DNA of 31,470 bases. It comes from RYN-431 sp036388295 (GTDB lineage: Bacteria > Planctomycetota > Phycisphaerae > Tepidisphaerales > Tepidisphaeraceae). The notes beneath the pieces are model-generated. The model saw nothing but the letters and a program-made list of their open reading frames with translations, did not search any database and had not been told where the DNA came from. Of this stretch, positions 14,598 through 22,671 are shown in pieces. The first letter of the stretch is position 1; every line of letters begins with the position of its first letter. The stretch lies in NCBI GenBank assembly GCA_036388295.1, contig DASVSC010000102.1, forward strand, positions 1 to 31,470, in the 5' to 3' direction. The position numbers and the translations under genes are program-made.

Positions 14598-15920
14598 TTA
14601 CAGCACGAGCTGGAACTGGGCCCGCAGGACGATCTGGTCGTCATCGCCCGCCAGGTAGCCGAGGCCGGTCTGGTTGCCGGGGCTGCCGGTGGGCAGGTAG
14701 TTCAGGTCGAGCGTGAACTTCAGGCCGTGGCTCCAGACGCCGTCGGGGCCGAAGTAGTAGTTGCCGCCGACGGTGAACTCGTGGAACGTGTCTTCGCCGT
14801 TGATGTCTTCGTCGAAGTTGACGAACGAGTATCGGCCGAAGGCTTCGATCTTGGGGTTGATCAGGTAGCCGACCTGGCCGGTGACGCCGATGTTGTTGGT
14901 GTCGTCGGTGCCGTTGTAGGTGTAGACGACCTGGCCGAAGCCGGACCAGCCGGCGACGTTCTCGTACTGCCCGTCAGCGACCAGGCGGGTGATGTTAGCG
15001 TCGCCGTTCTGGCTGAACTCCAGGCCGCCGCCGACGACGAGCAGGTCCGCCTTGGCGTTCTTGGCGGTCATGTCCTTGTAGTCGTCCCAGTTGCCGAAAA
15101 TCTTGTACTGGGCGCGACCGCTCAGGCCGAAGTTGCTGTCGACGCGGCTGGTGGAGGCGGCGTCGGCGGCGCCGTCGCTGTCGCGGAAGTCGGTGTTCCT
15201 GCTGTTATCGCCGTCGTGGAACGAGGCGAACGCCTGCAGCGGGGTTTCGGTGCTGCCGTAGAAGCCTTCGACGCCCTGCACGCGGTCGGTCAGGCCGCCG
15301 CCGATGGTCGCATCGACCAGTGACCGCTCGACCGCCAGCTGGCGGACGTCGCTGACGTCGCCTTCGTGGATCCAGCTGTTCCGGAACTGGCCGAGCTTGA
15401 CGCCCCATTCCTTCGTGAAGTTGTAGCTCACCCAGGCGTCCAGCAGCGTCATCGTGCCGACGTTGCGGCCGGTGTCGAGGACGACGCTGTACTTCAAGTC
15501 CTTGGTGAACGCCGTGCCGTCAATGCGGGGACGCAGGCGGCGGAACTCGAAGCCGTTTTGCAAATCGTCTTCGTCGCCGGTGCGGTAGTTGGTGATGTTG
15601 CGGAACTGAAAGATCAGGCCCGGCTGCAGCGTGAACGCGCCGTCGGCGGACTGAATCTTAAAGCCGTTGTTCCAGCCGGCCGTAAAGGGCGCGGTCTGCA
15701 GCAGCTGGCTTTGCGTGGCGGCGTCGGCGGCGACGGCGGCGGTGGTCGCCTGCTGCTCGGCGGCGTTGGCCTGCTGGGCCTCGATCTTCTGCACCTGCTT
15801 CTGCAGGGCATCGATCTGCGCCTTCAGGGCGGCCGTATCGACAGCCGTTTCTTCGGCCAGGCCCAATGACGACAGCGACGCCGAGACGGCGGCTGCCAGA
15901 ACCCATGCGGACTTACGCAT
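14598..15920 (-). CDS. OprP/OprO-like phosphate-selective porin family protein
   Basis: This 440-residue outer-membrane beta-barrel porin has a signal peptide at 1-22 (cleavage near LGLA/EE) and a short coiled-coil (about 28-57, ALKAQIDALQKQVQKIEAQQ) that may trimerise or reach the peptidoglycan. The barrel region begins about residue 95 with FTLQPGLIFQFR and FEFRRLRPRIDGTAF. The latter matches the style of the porin O/P family, as do WGVKLGQFRNSW and alternating aromatic strands to the C-terminal AQFQLVL. The family includes phosphate- and polyphosphate-selective porins but also general anion channels. The pst genes 3 kb away make phosphate plausible (inference). It is transcribed alone. Confidence 0.88.
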   Translation of the reverse strand: MRKSAWVLAAAVSASLSSLGLAEETAVDTAALKAQIDALQKQVQKIEAQQANAAEQQATTAAVAADAATQSQLLQTAPFTAGWNNGFKIQSADGAFTLQPGLIFQFRNITNYRTGDEDDLQNGFEFRRLRPRIDGTAFTKDLKYSVVLDTGRNVGTMTLLDAWVSYNFTKEWGVKLGQFRNSWIHEGDVSDVRQLAVERSLVDATIGGGLTDRVQGVEGFYGSTETPLQAFASFHDGDNSRNTDFRDSDGAADAASTSRVDSNFGLSGRAQYKIFGNWDDYKDMTAKNAKADLLVVGGGLEFSQNGDANITRLVADGQYENVAGWSGFGQVVYTYNGTDDTNNIGVTGQVGYLINPKIEAFGRYSFVNFDEDINGEDTFHEFTVGGNYYFGPDGVWSHGLKFTLDLNYLPTGSPGNQTGLGYLAGDDDQIVLRAQFQLVL

Positions 15921-16072
15921 CTCTTAATCCTTCCCAAATAACCAGTCGCGACGATCGCGACGAATGACTACCCCTTCCCGGGCAGCCGGACATGACTTTC
16001 CGACGGTTGATTAACCGGTGCGACAACAAACGACAAGTTGTGCGGGTTTTAACGACCGTCTCATCGAGAATC

Positions 16073-16101
16073 ATTCTGCCAAAGACCTTTCGAGGAATCA
16101 A
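16073..16101 (-). promoter_or_regulatory. Possible porin promoter
   Basis: On the minus strand, TTGATT (16096-16101) and CAGAAT (16073-16078) are 17 bases apart. The match is partial, and the 5' leader would be about 150 bases. Confidence 0.25.
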
Positions 16102-16108
16102 CCCTTAA

Positions 16109-16125
16109 TCTATAAAAAATATAGA
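16109..16125. promoter_or_regulatory. TCTATA-N5-TATAGA palindrome
   Basis: A perfect 6-bp dyad is separated by five A residues in a GC-rich genome, just upstream of the possible porin promoter. It is a candidate operator or UP-like element. Confidence 0.35.
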
Positions 16126-16276
16126 GGTTTCAGACCGAAGAGGTAGGGAATGGGCTTTCGGGCGTTCTGGCCCGTTGTCTAAATGTTCTGCTGCTATGTT
16201 TTGGGCGCCAAGGCTGTAGATCGGCGTGGACGCCGGGAGCGGGGCTTAGAGCGACGCGGGATTCGACGTAGCATCT

Positions 16277-16350
16277 TTGTAGGGGCGACATACATGTCGC
16301 CCGGGAGCGTCGATCGAGCCACGCGGGCGACATGTATGTCGCCCCTACAA
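16277..16350. repeat. Perfect 27-bp inverted repeat
   Basis: The arms at 16277-16303 and 16324-16350 (motif AGGGGCGACATACATGTCGC) are exact complements with a 20-base loop. Each arm contains its own inner dyad (GGGCGACAT/ATGTCGCCC style). Weaker complementarity extends outward (CGTAGC-ATCT with AGATGTCGCTACG). Confidence 0.92.
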
Positions 16351-16381
16351 TAGATGTCGCTACGACCAAGGCCGCGTTGCT

Positions 16382-16621
16382 CTAATGTTCCGGTTCAGTC
16401 GGTATCGAAGCGGTCGCTTGGCGTTCGGCGGCCTCGCGCTCGGCGAGTTCGGACGTGCGGACGACGCCAAAGTAAATCGAATACAGGATCAGGCCCGGGA
16501 TCATGATCACGAACAGCGCTGACACCTTCACCGTCAACGCGACGAACACGCCCAGGAACAGCAGCCAAAGCCACCAGGTCTGTTTGTAGAACGCGAGCAT
16601 GGGGTGCATGACAGGGATCAT
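16382..16621 (-). CDS. Hypothetical small membrane protein
   Basis: A 79-residue protein has one long or two tightly spaced membrane segments (about 15-31 and 34-52; WWLWLLFLGVFVALTVKVSALFVI in part) and a charged Glu/Arg/Ala cytoplasmic tail. I do not recognise the family. The start is uncertain: ATG 16621 is chosen, with alternatives at 16609 and 16600; a longer frame to 16663 has no better support. A TATTAC on the minus strand (16642-16647) could be a -10 for 16621. It is divergent from the next gene. Confidence 0.6.
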   Translation of the reverse strand: MIPVMHPMLAFYKQTWWLWLLFLGVFVALTVKVSALFVIMIPGLILYSIYFGVVRTSELAEREAAERQATASIPTEPEH

Positions 16622-16711
16622 AGGCAATAAGGATTCGCAGTGTAATACGCCCGGGTGTGACATTGCGCCCTAGAATGAGGCAGTCGGGGACCCAATTGAG
16701 CGAGGTATGGA

Positions 16712-17218
16712 ATGCTCTTTACCGCCGACCCAGTCCTAGCCAGTGAGCCGCTGCTGGAACTGCGCCGCCTTCGGGCCGCCCAGGCGTGGACGTTGATGGC
16801 CGTCTCGGCGTTCTCGATCGCCTTGGGCGTCGCGCTCATTCGCGCGACCGGCAATGACGCCCGCGCCACGTTCACCCACGCCGTCGGCTGGCAGTTCGTC
16901 ATCTGGGGCGCGATCGACGCCATTTTCGCAACCATGGGCGTCGTCCAATCGATCGGCACGGCCCGCCGGCCGATCGTCGCGCAGACCGAAGCCGACGAGT
17001 TCGCCGCCGGAGAAAAGCTGCTGCGATCGCTGCAGTTCAATCACCGCCTGAACATCGCCTATCTCGTGACGGCCGCCCTGCTGCTGGCGTGGGCCGTGGT
17101 GCTGAAAAGCCCGTCGCTGGCGGGCCACGGCGCGGGCGTGCTGCTGCAGGGCGGGTTCCTGTTCGTGTTCGATCTGATCTACATCGGACGCTACGCGCGG
17201 CTGATGGGAACGCCGTGA
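16712..17218 (+). CDS. Hypothetical four-helix membrane protein
   Basis: This 168-residue protein has four hydrophobic segments (about 26-44, 57-77, 114-131, 139-158). Between and within them are polar, conserved-looking residues: QFVIWGAIDAIFA (61-73) and LQFNHRLNIAYL (107-118), the latter suggesting a membrane-embedded N/H/R cluster. I recall uncharacterised bacterial membrane proteins with this W-G-x-I-D pattern but cannot name the family with confidence. The start at ATG 16712 follows GAGGT at 16703-16707. The gene is convergent with GH57, only seven bases apart. Confidence 0.65.
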   Translation: MLFTADPVLASEPLLELRRLRAAQAWTLMAVSAFSIALGVALIRATGNDARATFTHAVGWQFVIWGAIDAIFATMGVVQSIGTARRPIVAQTEADEFAAGEKLLRSLQFNHRLNIAYLVTAALLLAWAVVLKSPSLAGHGAGVLLQGGFLFVFDLIYIGRYARLMGTP

Positions 17219-17225
17219 ATGACGG

Positions 17226-18401
17226 TCAGTTCCGCGCCCGGCTTTTGATGTTGTCCAGCACGTTCATGAAGTTGATGTAGGCGTCGTACGGGCTTTCGTA
17301 CGGGCTGAAATAGCGGTGCACTTCCCCGTCGGCCCAGAACTTGGTGGACATGTAATAGAAGTGGTCGCTGGTCCCGAGCTTGCGCCAGTCTTCCAGCAGC
17401 CCTGCGTCGCCCCGGGCGTGCAACTGCGGTTCGAGCTTGTGCAGCTCTGTGAGCGCGTTGGTCTGCATCGCGTTGCCGGCCCAGGCGGACAGATCGCGCT
17501 CGGTGTCGGCCCAGCTGGTGATGCGCGGGCAGTCGAACGTCCCGGCCGCCGGCAGCGTGTCGATCGCCTGGCTCGGGGTCAAGAAGGTCGTTTTGGGCAA
17601 GTCCAACACCCGGCCGGGCAGGTGGCGCAGGAACTCGAAAATGCCCGTTTCCTTCCACTGGTGCTCGCCGAACGTTTCGTAATCCATGAACAGGTTGCAG
17701 ACGGCCCCGTCCCCTTCGATTTGCCCGACACGCTTTGCAAACTTCTCGGCCGTCAGCGGGTGCTGGGCCCAGCCCTTGTCGCCGAAGCGGAAGGCGATGT
17801 CGTCGCTGAGGCGGTAATTTCTCAGCAGCAGCGCCGGCGCCGCGCCGTGCGACGGGGCGTACACCGCATTAGCCGTTCGTGCCCCGAGCAAATCGTCCAC
17901 ACCCTCGGCCAGCACGCCGCTGTAACCCATGTCCCGGACCAGCGTCGCCAGATCGTTGTTGTAAATCAGCTCGGTATTGCGGAACACCCGGGCCGACTGG
18001 TCGAACAGGTCGTTGATCAAATCGCGGTGACGCGCCACTTGGTGGCGAAACTCCTGCGGCGAATAGAGGTACGCGAGCGAGTGGTGGTACGTCTCGTTCA
18101 GAAACTCCACCCGCCCCGTCGCGGCCAGCTTCTTGAAGCTGTCGATCACCTCCGGCGTGTGGGCGCGCATCTGTTCGAGCAGAATGCCACTGATGCTGTA
18201 CGCCAACGAAAACCCGCCGCGGTGCTCGCTGAGCAGGTCCAGCATCAGCTGATTGGTCGGCAAATAACAGCGGTCGGCGATCGTACGCAGCAGGCTGGCG
18301 TTCTTGAAATCGTCAAAATAATGACGATCCGTATCGAAGACGCTGTAACGCCGCAGCCGGTACGGCTGGTGAAGCTGAAAATAGAGGCATACCGCGGGCA
18401 T
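17226..18401 (-). CDS. Glycoside hydrolase family 57 (alpha-amylase / 4-alpha-glucanotransferase-like)
   Basis: This 391-residue cytoplasmic GH57 enzyme probably acts on alpha-1,4-glucans (glycogen or maltodextrin). The five family regions are visible: HQPYR (11-15), GRVEFLNETYHHSL (96-109), FRNTELIYNNDL with the likely nucleophile Glu144, FMDYETFGEH with the likely acid/base Asp240, and a later segment ITSWADTERDLSAW. The fold is a (beta/alpha)7 barrel, and the length matches single-domain GH57 amylases rather than the longer branching enzymes. ATG 18401 directly precedes the first strand (AVCLYFQLHQPY). There is no signal peptide. It stands alone between convergent and co-oriented neighbours. 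Confidence 0.9.
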   Translation of the reverse strand: MPAVCLYFQLHQPYRLRRYSVFDTDRHYFDDFKNASLLRTIADRCYLPTNQLMLDLLSEHRGGFSLAYSISGILLEQMRAHTPEVIDSFKKLAATGRVEFLNETYHHSLAYLYSPQEFRHQVARHRDLINDLFDQSARVFRNTELIYNNDLATLVRDMGYSGVLAEGVDDLLGARTANAVYAPSHGAAPALLLRNYRLSDDIAFRFGDKGWAQHPLTAEKFAKRVGQIEGDGAVCNLFMDYETFGEHQWKETGIFEFLRHLPGRVLDLPKTTFLTPSQAIDTLPAAGTFDCPRITSWADTERDLSAWAGNAMQTNALTELHKLEPQLHARGDAGLLEDWRKLGTSDHFYYMSTKFWADGEVHRYFSPYESPYDAYINFMNVLDNIKSRARN

Positions 18402-18497
18402 GCGTACGGGCGGCGCTCACCCGACGAGGGCGATTCTAATCGATCCCACGAAAAACGAAACGTGGACGCGGGAAAGAACCGGGACGCTCGCACCTTT

Positions 18498-18523
18498 GGG
18501 GTGGCGACTTAAGTCGCCACCCC
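18498..18523. repeat. Perfect 26-bp palindrome with no loop
   Basis: Half-site GGGGTGGCGACTT followed directly by its complement. It lies between pstA and the GH57 gene, a possible terminator for pstA or an upstream element for GH57. Confidence 0.88.
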
Positions 18524-18614
18524 GTACGGGCGTCTGTCACAATTGAATCCGAACGGTTACCGCGCACCGCACGTCTCGCGCGAGCTTCGATCGTTGCAAC
18601 GATGTGAATGACGA

Positions 18615-19490
18615 TCAACGTGCGCCGCGAACCCCGCGCGACGCGGCGAAGCGGATCGCCAGGTTCAGCGCGAAGATCAGCCCGATCAGCACCAGAATGC
18701 CCGCCCAGGCCAGGCGCTGCTGTTCGGGGCTGGGGCCGGTGGCGTAGGTGAAGATCTGCACTGTCAGTGACGGCATCGGCTCATTCGGGTTCGTGCTCAG
18801 CAGTCGCGAGCCCAAGGCCGTGAAAAGCAGCGGTGCGGTCTCGCCGGCCACGCGGGCGATGGCCAGCATGATGCCCGTGACGAGCGAACCCGTGGCCGCG
18901 GGCAGGACCACTTTCAGGATCGTCTCCGCCTTGCTCGCCCCCAGGCCGACACTCGCCTCGCGGTAATTGCCCGGCACGAGACGCAGCATTTCTTCGGTCG
19001 TGCGTGCCACAATTGGGATCATGATGAACGCCAGCGCCGCCGCCCCCGCGTAGCCGTTGTAATTACCGATCGGCCGGACGACCAATTCGTAGCCCAGAAT
19101 GCCCACGACGATCGACGGCACGCCCGCCAGCACGTCGCAGATGAACCGCACCGGCGTCGCCAGCACACTGCCGACGTCGTATTCGGACAGGTACACGCCC
19201 GTCAGCACGCCCAGCGGCACGCCGACGACGCTGGCCAGGCCGATCAGGATCAGGGTGCCGTACACCGCGTGCTTCATTCCGCCCACGTTGCCGTGCGATT
19301 CGCCGGTGGGCAGGTCGGTGAAAAAGCCGACGCTCAGGGCGCTGCCGCCCAGGGTGATCAGATAGCCGACGACGCAGACGAGCGTCGCCAGGATAATGAG
19401 CGTGAACACCACCGACAGGACCACGGCCACGCGGCTGGTGGCGCGGGTGATTCGGTCGTGAAACGTCGGCCGGGAGATGTCGGCGATCAT
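18615..19490 (-). CDS. pstA: Phosphate ABC transporter permease PstA
   Basis: This 291-residue inner-membrane permease pairs with PstC to form the phosphate channel. It has six hydrophobic segments and the binding-protein-dependent transport motif region EASVGLGASKAETILKVVLP (about 177-196), followed by a GIMLAIARVAGETAPLLFTA helix typical of PstA. The start ATG overlaps the pstC stop by four bases (ATGA), indicating translational coupling. It is the last gene of the pst set here. Confidence 0.94.
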   Translation of the reverse strand: MIADISRPTFHDRITRATSRVAVVLSVVFTLIILATLVCVVGYLITLGGSALSVGFFTDLPTGESHGNVGGMKHAVYGTLILIGLASVVGVPLGVLTGVYLSEYDVGSVLATPVRFICDVLAGVPSIVVGILGYELVVRPIGNYNGYAGAAALAFIMIPIVARTTEEMLRLVPGNYREASVGLGASKAETILKVVLPAATGSLVTGIMLAIARVAGETAPLLFTALGSRLLSTNPNEPMPSLTVQIFTYATGPSPEQQRLAWAGILVLIGLIFALNLAIRFAASRGVRGAR

Positions 19491-20566
19491 GACGCCCGCC
19501 TCGGCCCGCGGCCGATCACCAGGTACCGGGCCACGACGTTGAACGCCAGGCTCATCGCCAGCAGGATCAGCGCCACCGCGATCAGGGCCGCGCGGTGCAT
19601 GTCGCTCTCGGGGTTCCCGAACTCATTGGCCAGCAGCGACGACATGGTCTGCGCGGGCTGGAACGGGGAGAGCGAGATTTGGTTGTTGTTGCCGATGACC
19701 ATCGTCACGGCCATCGTTTCGCCCGCCGCCCGCGCCAGGCCGAGCATAATCGCGCCGAACAGGCCGGCCTTGGCGTAGCCGAGCATTTGCCGCGCCGACT
19801 GCCACCACGTCGCCCCCAGCGCCAGGGTGCCTTCGATCTGATGGATCGGCACCGCCGCCAGCACGTCGCGCGACACGGCCGTAATGATCGGCAGCACCAT
19901 GATCCCTAAGATCAGGCCGCCGCAGAACATATCACGGCCGCTCAGGCCCGCGTCGCCGCCGAGGAATTGGTACGCACGCTCGCCGACGCCCGGCAAAAAC
20001 CGCACGCCGCGCAGGACGGCCGGCTCGATGTAGTCCCGCAACAGCGGCACCAGCACGAACAGGCCCCAGATGCCGTACGCGATTGACGGGACGGCCGCGA
20101 GGAACTCGATCAGAAACGACACCGGCCCCCTCAGTTTGCCGGGGGCCAATCGCACCAGAAACAACGCCGCCCCGAGCGCCAGCGGGACGGCAATGACGAG
20201 GGCGATGACCGAACTGACGCTGGTGCCCCAGATGACCGCCAGCGCGCCGAAGCGGGCGGGCATCGTGGTCAGCACCATTTCATTGTCGGCGTCGTAGACG
20301 ATTTTCCCGCTCTCGTCGCGCTTCGGCACTTCCAGTTCGTTCGGCCGCCATTCGCGGCTGGTGACGAACTCGCTGCCGAACGACTTCCACGCCGGCCACG
20401 ACGCGTGCAGCAGCACGGCCACGAGGCTGACGAGCATCACCAGCACGATCACCGCCGCCACCCGCACCGCCACGCCGAGCAACTGGTCGCCGGTGAGGGA
20501 CCGGCGTTTCGGCGCAACCAGCGTAGGGAAAACGGGTTGCGAAGCGTTGGAGGCGACTTGGGACAT
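19487..20566 (-). CDS. pstC: Phosphate ABC transporter permease PstC
   Basis: This 359-residue permease partner of PstA has a first helix at about 29-51 and then the periplasmic loop FGSEFVTSREWRP. Compared with typical PstC, this loop carries about 25 extra residues (about 74-100, charged, around VPKRDESGKIVYDADNE) before FGALAVIWGT. The coupling motif EGTLALGATWWQSARQM (around 240) and the helix GLARAAGETMAVTMVIG are canonical. It is separated from pstS by 133 bases holding a long inverted repeat and overlaps pstA by four bases. Confidence 0.94.
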   Translation of the reverse strand: MSQVASNASQPVFPTLVAPKRRSLTGDQLLGVAVRVAAVIVLVMLVSLVAVLLHASWPAWKSFGSEFVTSREWRPNELEVPKRDESGKIVYDADNEMVLTTMPARFGALAVIWGTSVSSVIALVIAVPLALGAALFLVRLAPGKLRGPVSFLIEFLAAVPSIAYGIWGLFVLVPLLRDYIEPAVLRGVRFLPGVGERAYQFLGGDAGLSGRDMFCGGLILGIMVLPIITAVSRDVLAAVPIHQIEGTLALGATWWQSARQMLGYAKAGLFGAIMLGLARAAGETMAVTMVIGNNNQISLSPFQPAQTMSSLLANEFGNPESDMHRAALIAVALILLAMSLAFNVVARYLVIGRGPRRAS

Positions 20567-20614
20567 GGGGCGGACGGATCAACCGAGTCGATACTGAAAG
20601 GTGAAAGAGGACAT

Positions 20615-20694
20615 TGGCCGCGGGTGTGAACCCGCGCGGAACCGACGCGGATTCGATATCCGTCCGGTCTCGCGCGGGTTCACACCCGCGGCCA
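20615..20694. repeat. GGCCGCGGGTGT-family inverted repeat, copy 2
   Basis: Perfect 24-bp arms at 20615-20638 and 20671-20694. Relative to copy 1 (13555-13637) the arms carry an A-to-G change and its matching T-to-C partner, so pairing is kept. It sits between pstS and pstC, where it could attenuate transcription or stabilise the pstS message. Confidence 0.92.
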
Positions 20695-20699
20695 CAAAC

Positions 20700-21800
20700 T
20701 CACTTAATCGCCTGACCGTTGTAAGACAGGCCCTTCACCGCGGCCAGCGCCTTCTCCGCGACGGCCGGGGCCAGCGGGGCATAGTCGAGCGCGGGGGCCA
20801 GCTTCTGGCCACCCTCGGGCGAGACGGCCCAAGTCAGGAAGCCGGCCAAGGCGTTGGCCTTCTCGGCGTCTTTGATGTTGCCCAGGTCGCTGTAGACGAT
20901 CAGGTAGGTGAACGCGGCGATGGGGTAAGCCTCTTCGCCGGGCTGATTCCAGATCGCGACGGCCAGCTTGGATGCCGTCATTTCGCCCGCGGCGCCCGCG
21001 CCGGCGGCCGACACGGTTTCCGGGGTGGCCTTGATGAACTTGCCGGCCTTGTTCTGCATCAGGGCGAAGGGGATCTTGTTAGCGGTCGCGTAGTTCAGTT
21101 CGACGTAGCCGATGCTGCCGGGCGTGCCACTGACGGCCGCCGCGACGCCGTCGTTGCCCTTGCCGCCCGTGCCGGCCGGCCACTTGACCTGGTTGCCCAT
21201 GCCGACGGTTTCTTTAAACGACGGGCTCTGGGTGACGAGGTAGTTGGTGAACACGTAGCTGGTGCCGCTGCCGTCCGTGCGCCAGCACGGGGTGATGCCG
21301 CGGTCCGGCAGGGTCGCGCCACTGTTCAGGGCGGCGATTTTCGAGTCATTCCACTGCTTGATCTTGCCGGCGAAGATGTCGGCGACGACTTCGCCCGTCA
21401 GCTTCAGGTCGCCCTTGAAGTCGGGCAGGTTATACGCCAGCACCACCGCGCCCGCGGTGGCGGGGATGTGAACGGCTTTACCGCCCAGGGCTTCCATCTG
21501 CTTAGTTGTCAGCGGGGCGTCGGAGCCGGCGAAATCGACGGTTTTGTCGGTGATGGCCTTGATGCCGCCGCCGCTGCCGATCGACTGGTAGTCGATTCTC
21601 ACGCCCGGGTGCTGGGCCTGGTATTCGGTGACCCACTTCTGGTACAGCGGGTTGGGGAAGGTGGCCCCGGCCCCCTGCAGGCGGACGTCGGCCATGGCAG
21701 CGCCGCCGCCGAGGGCGACGAGGGCGACAGCGGCCTTAACGGATTTGCTGGACCCCATATAGGCCAGCGACAGAATCACGCGTTTGATCAGACTGAGCAT
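20700..21800 (-). CDS. pstS: Phosphate-binding protein PstS
   Basis: This 366-residue periplasmic binding protein delivers phosphate to PstCA. The signal region is long: a basic N-terminus and first hydrophobic stretch, then VKAAVALVALGGGAAMA (21-37), with cleavage likely after residue 37 before DVRLQGAGATFP. Ligand-loop motifs are visible: GAGATF (43-48), SIGSGGGIKAI (73-83), DFAGSDAPLT (89-98) and RTDGSGTSYVF. The start at ATG 21800 is fixed by AAGGAG 8 bases upstream, although an internal ATG at 21758 would give a more ordinary signal peptide. It follows phoU and precedes pstC. Confidence 0.95.
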   Translation of the reverse strand: MLSLIKRVILSLAYMGSSKSVKAAVALVALGGGAAMADVRLQGAGATFPNPLYQKWVTEYQAQHPGVRIDYQSIGSGGGIKAITDKTVDFAGSDAPLTTKQMEALGGKAVHIPATAGAVVLAYNLPDFKGDLKLTGEVVADIFAGKIKQWNDSKIAALNSGATLPDRGITPCWRTDGSGTSYVFTNYLVTQSPSFKETVGMGNQVKWPAGTGGKGNDGVAAAVSGTPGSIGYVELNYATANKIPFALMQNKAGKFIKATPETVSAAGAGAAGEMTASKLAVAIWNQPGEEAYPIAAFTYLIVYSDLGNIKDAEKANALAGFLTWAVSPEGGQKLAPALDYAPLAPAVAEKALAAVKGLSYNGQAIK

Positions 21801-21808
21801 GGTCGGTT

Positions 21809-21814
21809 CTCCTT
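21809..21814 (-). promoter_or_regulatory. Shine-Dalgarno of pstS
   Basis: AAGGAG on the minus strand, 8 bases from ATG 21800, decides the longer signal-peptide start. It is consistent with a need for high expression of the binding protein. Confidence 0.75.
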
Positions 21815-21901
21815 CGAGGTCCGAAGGCTAAACCGGGATTGTTAGTTCCGCGTGAAGGCGAGTTGTGGAGTTGAGAAAGTTGGGTGCGGAGTTAGAGGTT
21901 G

Positions 21902-21970
21902 ATCGGTTGATGAGTTGATCAGTGGCCGCTCGCGAACTACGAATCGCCACTGATCAACTCATCAACCGAT
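21902..21970. repeat. 25-bp inverted repeat between phoU and pstS
   Basis: Perfect arms at 21902-21926 and 21946-21970 (motif GGTTGATGAGTTGATC) enclose a 19-base loop. A further partial copy, GATCAACTCA at 21976-21985, runs into the phoU stop. The arms are relatively AT-rich, unlike the other palindromes. Confidence 0.9.
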
Positions 21971-21982
21971 TCACCGATCAAC

Positions 21983-22639
21983 TCACACCGCGTGCAAATG
22001 CCGAATGATCCGGCCGCTTTGGACGTAGACAATGTCCTCGGCGATGTTCGTGCAGTGGTCGCCGATGCGCTCGAGGTTCTTGGCCACCATGATGGTGCTG
22101 AGATCGCGATTGGCGCGGTGTTCGTTTTCCAGGCTGCTGAGCGAGTCGGTGATGATCTGGTGGTACAGGGCGTCGAGCACGTCGTCGCCCTTCAGCACCT
22201 GCTGGGCCAGCTCTAACTCGTTGAGATTAAAGGCGTTAATCGTGTACCGCAGCGTAGCGACGGCGGTGTTGGCCATCAAGCGCAGGTCGGTGCTGACGAG
22301 GTAGTCGCCCATGCTGGCCAAGAGCGGCACGCGCTGGGCGATGTTGACCGCGCAGTCGGCGATGCGTTCGAAGTCGCCGTTGACCTTGATGATGGTGGTA
22401 ATCAGCCGCAAGTCGCCGGCGGCGGGCTGGTAGCGGGCCAGCAGGTCGATGGCCTGCTTTTCAATGTGAACTTCTTCTTCGTCAATGCGGTTATCGAGCT
22501 CGACGGCCTGACGGGCGAGGTCGGTGTCCAGATGGACGATGCTCTCGACGCTCTGGTCGACGATCTGCTGAACGAGGGCGGTCATCCGCGCCACGCGGCC
22601 GCGAAGGGAATCGAGCAGGTCTGTGAACTTCATCGACAT
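21983..22639 (-). CDS. phoU: Phosphate transport regulator PhoU
   Basis: This 218-residue cytoplasmic protein consists of two repeated three-helix bundles and links the Pst transporter with phosphate signalling. Both metal-cluster motifs are present: DFERIADCAVNIAQRV in the first repeat and NLERIGDHCTNIAEDIVY in the second. The length and the end (SGRIIRH) are normal. ATG 22639 is used; the ATG two codons on is equally possible. It lies 32 bases after pstB and before pstS. Confidence 0.95.
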   Translation of the reverse strand: MSMKFTDLLDSLRGRVARMTALVQQIVDQSVESIVHLDTDLARQAVELDNRIDEEEVHIEKQAIDLLARYQPAAGDLRLITTIIKVNGDFERIADCAVNIAQRVPLLASMGDYLVSTDLRLMANTAVATLRYTINAFNLNELELAQQVLKGDDVLDALYHQIITDSLSSLENEHRANRDLSTIMVAKNLERIGDHCTNIAEDIVYVQSGRIIRHLHAV

Positions 22640-22671
22640 CTCGTCATGCCCTTTCGCCAGGTCCTCTTGGC

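Larger units (their letters stand above)
15921..16381. other. 461-base intergenic region upstream of the porin gene
   Basis: No convincing gene is visible. It holds a possible porin promoter (16073-16101), CGACAA direct repeats (16021-16026, 16031-16036), an A/T palindrome (16109-16125) and a long inverted repeat (16277-16350). The part nearest the porin is visibly more AT-rich than the rest of the window. Confidence 0.6.

Noticed and set aside
14547..15323. Plus-strand frame opposite the porin
   Set aside because: It is Val/Ala/Gly-rich shadow of the barrel-coding sequence.
16020..16037. Possible PHO box upstream of the porin
   Set aside because: The repeat period is 10 rather than 11 and the half-sites do not match the known consensus well enough to call.
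16130..16369. Small minus-strand frame in the porin upstream gap
   Set aside because: It is largely built from the 27-bp inverted repeat, which gives repeated Thr/Met/Ser peptides; no ribosome site.
17316..18512. Plus-strand frame opposite GH57
   Set aside because: It is antisense to all five GH57 motifs.
20601..21845. Plus-strand frame opposite pstS
   Set aside because: It is antisense to pstS; the composition is a shadow with no domain.
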